From positions 1-33,914 of the forward strand of contig CANSLE010000003.1 in the NCBI GenBank assembly GCA_947647645.1: a stretch of DNA of 33,914 nt, given 5' to 3'. Source of the stretch: an uncultured Microbacterium sp. Its GTDB lineage: Bacteria > Actinomycetota > Actinomycetes > Actinomycetales > Microbacteriaceae. The translations under genes were made by a program, and so were the position numbers. Positions 7,738 to 14,359 of this stretch are shown here, in pieces (position 1 is the first letter of the stretch; every line of letters starts with the position of its first letter). Below the pieces are notes generated by a model. The model saw only the letters and a list, made by a program, of their open reading frames with translations. It did not search any database and was not told the DNA's origin.

Positions 7738-8519
7738 GCGCAGGAGCGCCGGTTGCGCTGATCACCGGCGCCGCCGGCGGCCTCGGGACGGGGATGTGTG
7801 AGGCGCTTCTCAAGCGGGATTGGAGGGTGCTCGCCCATGTCCGGAACGTCGAGCAGGGCCGACAGCTCGCTGCCGCGGGCGCGCATGTCCTGGCCGCGGA
7901 CCTAAGCTCGCGCACTCAGGTAAGGAGCCTTATCTCACATGTCCGACGAACGACTGCGCGGATCGACGTCCTCGTCAACAATGCCGCGCTCGGATACGGA
8001 GCTCCGGACATTACCAGGCAGGTGACGGAAGACGGCATTGAATCACGTCTCGCTGTGAACGTCCTCGCACCCCTCGCTCTCATGGAGGGACTCAAAGGTC
8101 TGCTAGGTAACGGGAGCCGTGTCCTCAATATGGCGTCGACCAATCAGGAGTTAGTCGACGTCGATGATCTTCAGCTGATCCGTTGTTGGAACCGTGAGGC
8201 CTCGTACCGACAGTCAAAGGCGCTCATGCTCGTCTTGACGCAGGTGTTCGCGGAGCGCTGGAAGCCTCTAAACGTGGCGGTGAATGCAATCCATCCTGGG
8301 ACCCGCTTGCCGACGAAGATCGTGTTGGAGAGCGGCGTCGAGCCCATGGGTTCGCTTGAACGCGGGATCGAGATTTGCGTGGATCAGCTATTGCAATCCG
8401 ATCCCGGCAAGGCGATGTTTGTCAGAGCAGGCGAGTTACCCGTGCGACTCGACGAGCTCTACCCCGTGACTGAGGAGGGGGAGGCGCTGGTCGCGAAACT
8501 GAAGGATCTTCTGGCATGA
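7734..8519 (+). CDS. Short-chain dehydrogenase/reductase (classical SDR)
   Basis: A 261-residue Rossmann-fold NAD(P)-dependent oxidoreductase. The cofactor motif T-G-A-A-G-G-L-G is at 11-18 and N-N-A at 82-84. The catalytic residues are S135, Y158 and K162 (Y-R-Q-S-K), and P-G-T is at 188-190. All catalytic positions are intact. The substrate is not predictable. In this operon an oxidation or reduction of a sugar hydroxyl or keto group is the natural guess. The GTG start overlaps the synthase stop (GTGA, 7734-7737), indicating translational coupling. Codon use and GC are lower than in the flanking core genes. Confidence 0.85.
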   Translation: MSAGAPVALITGAAGGLGTGMCEALLKRDWRVLAHVRNVEQGRQLAAAGAHVLAADLSSRTQVRSLISHVRRTTARIDVLVNNAALGYGAPDITRQVTEDGIESRLAVNVLAPLALMEGLKGLLGNGSRVLNMASTNQELVDVDDLQLIRCWNREASYRQSKALMLVLTQVFAERWKPLNVAVNAIHPGTRLPTKIVLESGVEPMGSLERGIEICVDQLLQSDPGKAMFVRAGELPVRLDELYPVTEEGEALVAKLKDLLA

Positions 8520-9664
8520 CACTGAGTATCCGTGCGTGGGTCTCGACCAGGTTCTTGACGTTTTTTGTCAGCTGGGCGGTGTTCCAGTCCTACTGGGGCC
8601 TGTGGCTGGCGGACCGAGGCTTCTCGGTCAAGGAGATTGGCACTGCCGTCGCTTGTTCGCTGGTGGCGCGGTCCGTGACCGTCGCACTCATCTACCCAGC
8701 TTTGAACCGCCACGCGACACTGCTGAGGTTGAGCAGGGTGATGCCATGGTTGATCACAGCGGCCGCAGTCCCGTACATCGTCGTGACCGGCTTTCCCATG
8801 CTTGTTGTCGTCTCGGTGGTCTTCGGGCTGATCTACCCGATCATGTTGCCGCTCAACGAGACGGTCGCAACCGTCGCCGCGCGGCAGAAGCTGTTGCCGT
8901 ATGGGCCCACCCGGGCACTAGGCTCCGCTGGCTTCATGATCGGGACGCTCGTCGCGGGCTGGCTGGCCTCGGCACTTGGTACACCAGTCCTCGCTTACGC
9001 TCTTGTCGGATCATGTCTATTGATGGCGCTGATTGGCTTCATCCACCCTCGGGAAGCCGCGGCCCTCGATCTCCGAGGGTCCGGCGCGCACGGGTTCGTT
9101 GCTCTCTTCCGCAATCGTTCGTTCCTTGCCTGCCTGGCGATCGCAACGCTCGTGCAGGGCTCACACGCGGCGTACTACAGTTTCGGTGCGATACGTGCGG
9201 GAGAGATCTCCTCGCCGACCGTGGTGCCGTTGCTGCTTGTTCTCGCACCGCTCAGCGAATTCGCACTTTTCTCCCTGGCGCGTGCGAGGTTCGAAAGCCT
9301 TGGATACCAGTCGCTGTTCGCCATTGGTGCGCTGGTCGCCGCGGGACGGTGGGCACTTCTCGCCGTCGCCGGCAACTGGGAGCTTCTCGCCGTCTCCCAG
9401 CTCCTTCACGCCGGGTCCTACGCGACGACTCACATGGCATTCGCGATGTACGTCCGCGATCACATCGACGTCGACAACCAAGGCGCAGCGCAGGGGCTAT
9501 ACGCATCGCTCGCCATGGGGTTGGGCACCGCCGTGCTTACATTCGTCGCGGGGCAACAACTGAGTGCGAGTTTCTCCACTGCACTACTCACTATGGCGGG
9601 CGCAGCGGTCGTCAGCCTAATTTTCCTGCCATTGACCCGAGTCGACAGAAAGGCCGCCCCATGA
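8516..9664 (+). CDS. MFS transporter, PPP (phenylpropionate permease HcaT/YcaD-like) type
   Basis: A 382-residue membrane protein with about 12 hydrophobic segments. Its N-terminus (F-F-V-S-W-A-V-F-Q-S-Y-W-G-L-W-L, then R-G-F-S-V-K-E-I-G) is typical of the MFS_1_like/PPP group, which includes the E. coli HcaT family. Other landmarks are P-L-N-E-T around residue 124 and G-P-T-R-A-L-G-S-A-G-F around 141. Direction of transport cannot be read from the sequence. It is embedded in the operon by ATGA overlaps at both ends (8516-8519 and 9661-9664), so it most likely carries the operon's substrate or product across the membrane. Confidence 0.82.
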   Translation: MTLSIRAWVSTRFLTFFVSWAVFQSYWGLWLADRGFSVKEIGTAVACSLVARSVTVALIYPALNRHATLLRLSRVMPWLITAAAVPYIVVTGFPMLVVVSVVFGLIYPIMLPLNETVATVAARQKLLPYGPTRALGSAGFMIGTLVAGWLASALGTPVLAYALVGSCLLMALIGFIHPREAAALDLRGSGAHGFVALFRNRSFLACLAIATLVQGSHAAYYSFGAIRAGEISSPTVVPLLLVLAPLSEFALFSLARARFESLGYQSLFAIGALVAAGRWALLAVAGNWELLAVSQLLHAGSYATTHMAFAMYVRDHIDVDNQGAAQGLYASLAMGLGTAVLTFVAGQQLSASFSTALLTMAGAAVVSLIFLPLTRVDRKAAP

Positions 9665-10551
9665 CGCTGGATCTGACTGGCGCAAACACGCTCCTCGTGA
9701 CGCCATTCCACGCGGATGGTTCCATAGATGAACTCTCGCTCCGCCGACTCATCGACCATGTTATTGAGGGAGGAGCACGAGGCGTGATTCTGCTCGGTTC
9801 CACCGGAGAGTTCTTTTGTCTCACCCATGACGAGCGAATCCGTGTCACGCGGGCCGGGATCGCTCACGTCGCAGGTCGAGTCCCGGTCACCGTCGGTGTC
9901 GGTAGCGATGGTACCGCCGAAACCATCGAACTGACTGCCACCGCAGAGAATGCTGGCGCCGACTGCGTGATGGTCATTCCGCCCATCTATTTCGACAGCA
10001 GCGCCGATCCGCAGATAGCCCACTACACCGCCGTCGCCGCGTCGACGACGCTCGACGTGATGCTTTACGACGGATCAAACGGGATTCGTCTGACCGCACC
10101 GGTCCTTGAGCAAGCCAGCAGGCAGGCTCCGAACATCAAGTATGCGAAGATCGCCACCGCCGACCCCACTCTGTTCCGGATCTTCCGCGAGGCCGCGCCG
10201 AGCATCACCACAATCGTCGGAGAGGACATGATGCTGTTTCAGGGGTTACGAGCAGGCGGGAGAGGTTCTGCCACCGCGATCGGGAACATCTTGCCCCGTC
10301 AGATTGCCGCCCTACATCGGGCGCATGAGAACGGGGACGCCGAAGAGGCGTATCGGATCGCGACCTGGTTGTCTCCCGTCACGATGTTCCTGTCAGTACC
10401 CAAGGGAGGCTTCATCGCGAAGTTCAAGCACATCCTCGCGCTCGAAGGAATCATCGAGTCCGACCGGGTACGCGCCCCGCTCCTGCCCTTGACAGCCGAA
10501 GGAAGAGCGGAGATCGTCCAGGACGTCTTGCCACTTCTCGCCCGTGGATAG
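9661..10551 (+). CDS. DapA/N-acetylneuraminate-lyase superfamily aldolase
   Basis: A 296-residue class I (Schiff-base) aldolase of the dihydrodipicolinate synthase/NAL superfamily. Visible are the pyruvate-binding G-S-T-G-E at 46-50, a Tyr at 136 (L-Y-D) and the probable Schiff-base K163 (Y-A-K-I-A-T). The Tyr is followed by D-G-S-N rather than the usual N-x-P, so the active-site entrance differs from DapA and classical NAL. The family makes or splits C-C bonds between pyruvate and an aldehyde. Alongside a NeuB-type synthase, a 3-deoxy-ulosonic acid substrate is plausible. Lysine biosynthesis is unlikely, given the operon. ATG 9661 overlaps the transporter stop. A longer upstream open frame is only a shadow inside the transporter gene. 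Confidence 0.83.
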   Translation: MTLDLTGANTLLVTPFHADGSIDELSLRRLIDHVIEGGARGVILLGSTGEFFCLTHDERIRVTRAGIAHVAGRVPVTVGVGSDGTAETIELTATAENAGADCVMVIPPIYFDSSADPQIAHYTAVAASTTLDVMLYDGSNGIRLTAPVLEQASRQAPNIKYAKIATADPTLFRIFREAAPSITTIVGEDMMLFQGLRAGGRGSATAIGNILPRQIAALHRAHENGDAEEAYRIATWLSPVTMFLSVPKGGFIAKFKHILALEGIIESDRVRAPLLPLTAEGRAEIVQDVLPLLARG

Positions 10552-11227
10552 TCGCAAAATCGAAGGAGTGCTCTTCGACCTCGACGACACGCTTCTGGAT
10601 CACAGTGGTTCCGCTAAGCGCGCCTTTAGCCAGTGGGCATGCGCGAACAGGATCCAGCCCACCTCGAAAAATTGGTCCCTTTGGCGTGAAACCGAGCATC
10701 GATTTCCGCCGGAACCACACAAGAGCGTCCCCATGTCCCGTACTCGGACGAAACGAATGCAGGCGTTCTTGGCAGCCGTGCTTCCGGGGTCCGCGACATC
10801 TTCAGACCGGAATCTCCTGAAGCTCTACGACGACTACCTCCTTCGGTACAGCGAAAGCTGGAGTCTTTATCCCGACACTCTCGACTCGTTGGATCTACTA
10901 CGCGGCAGATTCCGGCTGGGGATTCTCACCAACGGCGCGACACTTATGCAGCGAAGAAAACTACGCCGCACCGGATTGAACAGCCGCGTCGAGTTTGCGC
11001 TGATCTCCGAAGAGATCGGGGTTGCGAAGCCGGCCCCAGAGGCCTTCATCATCGCGTGTGACCGGTTACGACTCCGCCCCGACGCAGTCTTGTACATCGG
11101 AGACGATCCGCAGATTGATGTCGACGGAGCCCGCAACGCAGGTCTGCACAGCACGCAAGTCCTACGAAAGACCGCCGCAGGACCAACGGCGCTACGCGAC
11201 TTGTGCGAATCCCTCTTGAAGACATAG
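10544..11227 (+). CDS. HAD-superfamily (subfamily IA) hydrolase, sugar-phosphate phosphatase-like
   Basis: A 227-residue HAD phosphatase with all four motifs. D12-L-D14-D-T carries the nucleophile and acid/base, and T129-N130 is motif II. K162 (V-A-K-P-A-P-E-A-F) is motif III, and G-D187-D188 is motif IV. A helical cap occupies about residues 18-105, as in subfamily IA, which includes N-acylneuraminate-9-phosphatase and phosphoglycolate phosphatase. A sialate-9-phosphatase-like role next to a NeuB homologue is attractive but inferred. The GTG start at 10544 overlaps the aldolase end by 8 bp. It is the last gene of the coupled operon. Confidence 0.82.
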   Translation: MDSRKIEGVLFDLDDTLLDHSGSAKRAFSQWACANRIQPTSKNWSLWRETEHRFPPEPHKSVPMSRTRTKRMQAFLAAVLPGSATSSDRNLLKLYDDYLLRYSESWSLYPDTLDSLDLLRGRFRLGILTNGATLMQRRKLRRTGLNSRVEFALISEEIGVAKPAPEAFIIACDRLRLRPDAVLYIGDDPQIDVDGARNAGLHSTQVLRKTAAGPTALRDLCESLLKT

Positions 11228-11340
11228 GGCGATGCCCTGTCGCAGCAGAGATGCTCGGCCTGCAAGCCCCCGAGGGTTCGGTGCGAAAGCGGTGCTCGGA
11301 CACGTATCGGCCAACACCAGCGTGGCTCGTTCAGTGACTC
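11228..11340. other. Gap after the operon, nothing recognised
   Basis: About 110 bp between the phosphatase stop and the first IS fragment. I see no gene and no clear stem-loop terminator. Confidence 0.5.
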
Positions 11341-11657
11341 TGACTCGCCCCGGCATGTGCGGAGACATGATTCCTTGGAAGGATCTGTCTCATGGGACGT
11401 CCCAGTAAGTATCCGCGCGAGCTTCGTGAGCGCGCTGTCCGTATGGTCGCCGAGGTGCGGTCCGACTACTCCAGTGAGTACGCGGCGATGACCGCGGTCG
11501 CGCAGATGCTCGGCATCGGGTCGCCGGAGACGATCCGGACGTGGATCCGCCGCAATCAGGTCGACGCCGGCGAACGCCCCGGTATCAGGACCGAAGCATC
11601 GGAGGAGATCAAGCGGCTCAAGCGGGAGAACGTGGAACTGCGGCGGGCGAACGAGGT
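11341..11657 (+). mobile_element. Truncated IS3-family element (left end plus orfA)
   Basis: The fragment begins with TGACTCGCCCCGGC, a plausible IS3-family end starting with TG, 51 bp before orfA. It stops where orfA homology is lost near 11657, at the start of IS30-like sequence. Neither orfB nor the right end is present, so it cannot move by itself. It was probably cut by the IS30-type insertion and later deletion. Confidence 0.6.
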
Positions 11658-11919
11658 GGCGGATTCAACCGGTCAGCGCAATGGGTGCTGTGAGATGAAG
11701 CAGACGCTGATCTCGGGAGGCATCGGTTGCAGGGCAAGCATGGTCATCTCAGTCGCGAGCAGAAGCAGCTCGCGATCCGTCTCCACTCGAAGGGGTGGCG
11801 TCTCATCGACATCGCCCGCGAAGTCGGCTGCACGGCGCCGATGGTCGGGAAGATGGCCCGGGAGGGGCGTCACCTCGATGCGAAGCCGTTCGGGTGGGAG
11901 CCGCGGGAGGGGCATCTGA
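11392..11919 (+). pseudogene. IS3-family transposase OrfA, truncated
   Basis: Residues 1-91 from ATG 11392 are typical OrfA: M-G-R-P-S-K-Y-P-R-E-L-R-E-R-A-V-R-M-V, a helix-turn-helix around residues 38-60, then a leucine-zipper-like K-R-L-K-R-E-N-V-E-L-R-R-A-N-E. After the last Glu (about 11660) the family sequence ends abruptly and the frame reads nonsense through IS30-like DNA to 11919. Only the DNA-binding part is left. Confidence 0.75.
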
Positions 11920-12177
11920 CGGTCCTCGACCGCGAGCAAATACTCGTAGGGCTTGCCCGCGGTGACACACTCACCGCGATCGCGCGCAGTCTTGGGCGGG
12001 GCGGTGTCGACCGTCAGCCGCGAGGTCAAGCGCGGCGGCGGACGCGACGGGTACTCGGCGTGGCGGGCGCATGAAGACGCGCGTGAGCAGGCGCGCAGGC
12101 CGAAGCCATTCAAGCTCGACGGCGGCCGGCTACTCCATGCCGTGACCGCGGAGTTGGAGAAGCTATGGTCACCGCAG
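11658..12177 (+). mobile_element. IS30-family element fragment
   Basis: This starts near GGATTCAACCGGTCAGCGCA, which looks like an IS30-type end, and carries the 5' part of a frameshifted transposase. It is cut at 12177 by the terminal repeat of the next IS3 element. The catalytic core and right end are missing. Confidence 0.6.
11727..12177 (+). pseudogene. IS30-family transposase, N-terminal fragment with frameshift
   Basis: The frame from 11727 encodes an HTH region (L-S-R-E-Q-K-Q-L-A-I-R-L-H, I-A-R-E-V-G-C-T). It then reads G-L-A-R-G-D-T-L-T-A-I-A-R-S-L-G-R. At the G-run around 11995-12002 the homology moves to the +1 frame (V-S-T-V-S-R-E-V-K-R-G-G-G-R), continues A-R-R-P-K-P-F-K-L and stops after L-W-S-P-Q at the IS3 end. 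The DDE domain is absent, so the gene is dead. In-frame translation past the shift ends at 12074. Confidence 0.7.
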
Positions 12178-12201
12178 GGGTCTGCCGCACCGGCAGGTGA
12201 C
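12178..12201 (+). repeat. IS3 terminal inverted repeat (orfB side)
   Basis: 24 bp, a perfect reverse complement of 13422-13445. Confidence 0.88.
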
Positions 12202-12210
12202 GGTTTGTAG

Positions 12211-13086
12211 TCATGCCGCGAGGGCGATGTTGGTGTTCATGATTGCTTCGTGCTCGATGGGGGTCAAACCGTGCAGCCGTTTCTGGCGGCGGCGTCGGTG
12301 GTAGGTGCGTTCGATCCAGGTGACGATGGCGATGCGGAGCTGTTCGCGGGTGTCCCAGGATTGCCGGTTGAGGACGTTCTTTTGCAGCAGGCTGAAGAAC
12401 GACTCCATCGCGGCGTTATCGCCCGCCGCGCCGACGCGGCCCATCGATCCGACCATCCCGTGGTGGTGCAGAGCGCGGACCATCTTGCGGGCGCGAAATT
12501 GCGATCCTCTGTCGGTGTGGACGACGCAGCCTGCGACGTTCCCGCGCCTGGCGACGGCGTTGCCCACCGCGTCGACGGCGAGACGCGCTTTCATCCGGTC
12601 GCTGATCGAGTAGCCCACGATCCGATTCGAGAACACGTCCTTGATGGCGCAAAGGTAGAGCTTGCCTTCCGCGGTCTTGTGTTCCGTGATGCCGCTGAGC
12701 CAGAGCCTGTTCGGGGCGCCCGCGGTGAACTCGCCACGCACGAGATCGTCGTGAACGGGCGGGCCGGGACGTCGGCCCTTCCCACGACGACGCTTGCCGA
12801 ACGTGGACCACCAGCCGTTGTCGCGACAGATCCGCCACGCCGTCCGCTCGGCCATGACCTCACCCGCGTCGCGGGCCTCGTCGAGCAGGAACCGGTAACC
12901 GAACTCCGGATCGTCGCGGTGCGCGTCGAACAGCGCGTTCGCACGATACGCCGCGATGAGTTCGGCATCGGTGATGGGGTTCGCCAACCACCGGTAGTAG
13001 GGCTGGCGAGCGAGCTTGAGCACCCGGCACGTCACCGCGACGGGAACACCGTCAGCGGCGAGCTCGGTCACGAGCGGGTAAAGCCT
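12211..13086 (-). CDS. IS3-family transposase OrfB (rve integrase core)
   Basis: The C-terminal part of the transposase, read from the frameshift point at 13086 (or from a GTG at 13071 if translated alone). It has an HTH_21-like segment (E-F-G-Y-R-F-L-L-D-E-A-R), then a DDE integrase core. The first Asp is shifted in this group (N-R-L-W-L-S-G-I-T-E-H), followed by H-T-D-R-G-S-Q-F for the second Asp. The catalytic Glu is in N-A-A-M-E-S-F-F. The first catalytic position normally reads W-x-x-D-I-T; here it reads W-L-S-G-I-T, so the key Asp appears replaced by Gly and activity is doubtful. Confidence 0.82.
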   Translation of the reverse strand, partial: RLYPLVTELAADGVPVAVTCRVLKLARQPYYRWLANPITDAELIAAYRANALFDAHRDDPEFGYRFLLDEARDAGEVMAERTAWRICRDNGWWSTFGKRRRGKGRRPGPPVHDDLVRGEFTAGAPNRLWLSGITEHKTAEGKLYLCAIKDVFSNRIVGYSISDRMKARLAVDAVGNAVARRGNVAGCVVHTDRGSQFRARKMVRALHHHGMVGSMGRVGAAGDNAAMESFFSLLQKNVLNRQSWDTREQLRIAIVTWIERTYHRRRRQKRLHGLTPIEHEAIMNTNIALAA

Positions 13087-13409
13087 TTTCCCGGCAGGTT
13101 CGCCTGCGACAGATACGCCGCCGCACGCCGCAACACCTCGACCTCCTGCTCGAGCAACCGGATCCGCTTTCGCGCCTCCCGCAGCTCGGCACCTTCGGAC
13201 CGCGTCACACCCGGCTTTGCACCATCCTCGACGGCGGCACGCCGCATCCACTTCGTGAGCGTCATCGGGTGAACACCGAAGCCGGCCGCGATCTGCTCGA
13301 TGGTCACTCCGGGCTCGCGGTTCCTGGCGACACGCACGACGTCGTCACGGAACTCACTCGGGTAAGGCTTGGGCACAATGACATCCTTCCAGGGCACCCC
13401 TCCGGGCAA
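13068..13409 (-). CDS. IS3-family transposase OrfA
   Basis: A 113-residue protein with a helix-turn-helix (V-T-I-E-Q-I-A-A-G-F-G-V-H-P-M-T-L-T-K-W) and a leucine-zipper region (A-R-K-R-I-R-L-L-E-Q-E-V-E-V-L-R-R-A). It binds the element ends and dimerises. Near its end, A-AAA-G at 13089-13085 (minus strand) lets a -1 slip join it to OrfB as the fused OrfAB transposase. Confidence 0.88.
   Translation of the reverse strand: MPGGVPWKDVIVPKPYPSEFRDDVVRVARNREPGVTIEQIAAGFGVHPMTLTKWMRRAAVEDGAKPGVTRSEGAELREARKRIRLLEQEVEVLRRAAAYLSQANLPGKGFTRS
13084..13091 (-). promoter_or_regulatory. Putative -1 programmed frameshift site joining OrfA and OrfB
   Basis: The minus strand reads GGA-AAA-GGC in OrfA frame. 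Slipping back one base on AAA gives AAA-AGG, which enters the OrfB frame exactly where homology (K-R-L-Y-P-L-V) resumes. A-AAA-G is a known IS3-family slippery type. Confidence 0.6.
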
Positions 13410-13421
13410 CCCAACTCAGAT

Positions 13422-13445
13422 GTCACCTGCCGGTGCGGCAGACCC
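13422..13445 (-). repeat. IS3 terminal inverted repeat (orfA side)
   Basis: 24 bp, a perfect reverse complement of 12178-12201. Confidence 0.88.
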
Positions 13446-13632
13446 GTTCGTGGACGCTAACGGGGTGCTTCGCCTTACGCTCAAGACGGGAAGCGAACGG
13501 ACGCTCGGAAGTGAAACGCCGCACGTGGAGGTCCGCCGCGAGATGGGTCACCGCATCGACCCGGCGACCGGGGAACCCACCTCGCGAAGGTCCCCAGGTA
13601 ACCACCGAGAGATAACCTGGGATTGCGAATGA
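13446..13632 (+). pseudogene. C-terminal stump of a polymorphic-toxin-like protein
   Basis: Directly after the IS3 end an open frame encodes about 62 residues of coherent sequence: V-D-A-N-G-V-L-R-L-T-L-K-T-G, then H-V-E-V-R-R, R-I-D-P-A-T-G-E and S-P-G-N-H-R-E-I-T-W-D. The style (basic, with His, R-I-D-P-x-T-G-E near the end) resembles the C-terminal nuclease domains of contact-dependent or secreted polymorphic toxins. I cannot place the family. The upstream trafficking and toxin parts are gone, replaced by the IS. Its TGA overlaps the ATG of the following gene (ATGA 13629-13632), the tight coupling expected of toxin and immunity genes. Confidence 0.5.
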
Positions 13633-14000
13633 ACTACTGGGAACTGCCCGAATTCGATGACGTCTACCTGGAGGACAGCTGGGTTCGCGACGTCCAAATC
13701 GGCGATAAGTCCATCAGGTTCACACTCGATCTTGTACTCCGCGAGAACAATCCACGGTACAAGCCCCCGCTGAGCGGTGAGCAATACTGTTACGCGCCCG
13801 CAACTCTCGAGTTCGACCATGCGACTCAAATCAGATGGATGCCGAGCGCTTTCATGCCAGCGGTAGACCCTGACGGGAGCGTCGACTTCGGCAACATCGA
13901 CAGCTTTGAGGTTGATGGAGACGTCTATCACCTCGAAGGCGACTGGGGTGAGGCAACAATTTATACGTCGACGCCGCCCCGGATCGACTTCGCCGACTGA
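13629..14000 (+). CDS. Probable immunity protein of the truncated toxin
   Basis: A 123-residue, acidic, soluble protein starting at ATG 13629 (M-N-Y-W-E-L-P-E-F-D-D). A TTG two codons earlier is also open, but the ATG overlaps the toxin stop. Asp and Glu are abundant, with aromatic-rich stretches (Y-H-L-E-G-D-W-G-E-A), as in small immunity proteins that mask basic nuclease toxins. No catalytic motif, signal peptide or membrane segment is seen. It appears intact although its toxin is not, so it could act as an orphan immunity gene. The role rests on position, size and charge. Confidence 0.55.
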   Translation: MNYWELPEFDDVYLEDSWVRDVQIGDKSIRFTLDLVLRENNPRYKPPLSGEQYCYAPATLEFDHATQIRWMPSAFMPAVDPDGSVDFGNIDSFEVDGDVYHLEGDWGEATIYTSTPPRIDFAD

Positions 14001-14077
14001 CGTTGTCGCGCCGCCTGGGATCAGAGACTACGTTGCGAGCCGGCGTTTCGGAGAGCAACGTCCGGTCTATATCAATG

Positions 14078-14101
14078 ACCCCACCGAATGTCCGAAGAGC
14101 C
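14078..14101 (-). repeat. Solitary ISL3 terminal inverted repeat
   Basis: 24 bp identical to the reverse complement of the ISL3 left end at 4759-4782, and one mismatch from the right end at 6192-6215. No transposase adjoins it. It is oriented as the right-hand end of whatever lies to its left. Confidence 0.85.
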
Positions 14102-14161
14102 AGATAACCTGGAATAAGGTCGCACCGATTCGTGGGCCGAACACGTCGTGCTCATTGTTTT
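14102..14161 (+). pseudogene. Second toxin-like C-terminal tail
   Basis: Immediately after the solitary ISL3 end an open frame reads Q-I-T-W-N-K-V-A-P-I-R-G-P-N-T and stops at TAG 14159-14161. Its first 11 bases, AGATAACCTGG, repeat 13610-13620, which encode the E-I-T-W end of the toxin stump. It may be the tail of a related toxin module cut by an ISL3 insertion. This is weak because the piece is only 60 bp. Confidence 0.25.
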
Positions 14162-14207
14162 AGTTGAAGGCAAGATTCTCAATTGGTCGGCAGACTGGGC
14201 GCGCCCC

Positions 14208-14250
14208 GCGAGGTCGCTCAAGCGACCCTGTGGATCGCGAGCGACCTCGC
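14208..14250. terminator. Inverted repeat, possible terminator of the permease gene
   Basis: GCGAGGTCGCT (14208-14218) is the perfect reverse complement of 14240-14250. A nested 6-bp stem, GGTCGC/GCGACC, lies at 14212-14227. It lies about 110 bp past the permease stop (minus strand) and separates the island from the core. There is no clear U-tract, so factor-independent termination is uncertain. Nothing else is seen between 14162 and 14359. Confidence 0.4.
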
Positions 14251-14359
14251 TTCCTACGTCCGCGGCGCGACGCTCCACGTGGGGGGTGGCTTCGAGCTGC
14301 TGTGAGTCGCGCCCACAGCTCGAATCTCGACCCGCCCGGCGGCTCGGACGAGGCCCGCT

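Larger units (their letters stand above)
12178..13445 (-). mobile_element. IS3-family insertion sequence with perfect ends (1268 bp)
   Basis: Perfect 24-bp inverted repeats bound the element at 12178-12201 and 13422-13445 (core CCGCACCGGCAGGTGAC). The two transposase frames are on the minus strand. No direct target duplication is seen: the 4 bp outside are GCAG on the left and GTTC on the right. The left neighbour is IS30 sequence and the right neighbour is a toxin-gene stump. This suggests an adjacent deletion or recombination after insertion. Confidence 0.85.

Noticed and set aside
8536..9660. Upstream extension of the aldolase frame (671 residues total)
   Set aside because: It lies inside the MFS gene in another frame and has shadow-type composition. 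The aldolase starts at ATG 9661.
6676..11227. Surface sialic acid (CMP-Neu5Ac) pathway
   Set aside because: No neuA, neuC, glycosyltransferase or capsule gene in the window.
4751..14109. ISL3-bounded composite transposon with target duplication
   Set aside because: The 8-bp sequences outside the two outer ends differ. Only the 1457-bp ISL3 itself shows a duplication.
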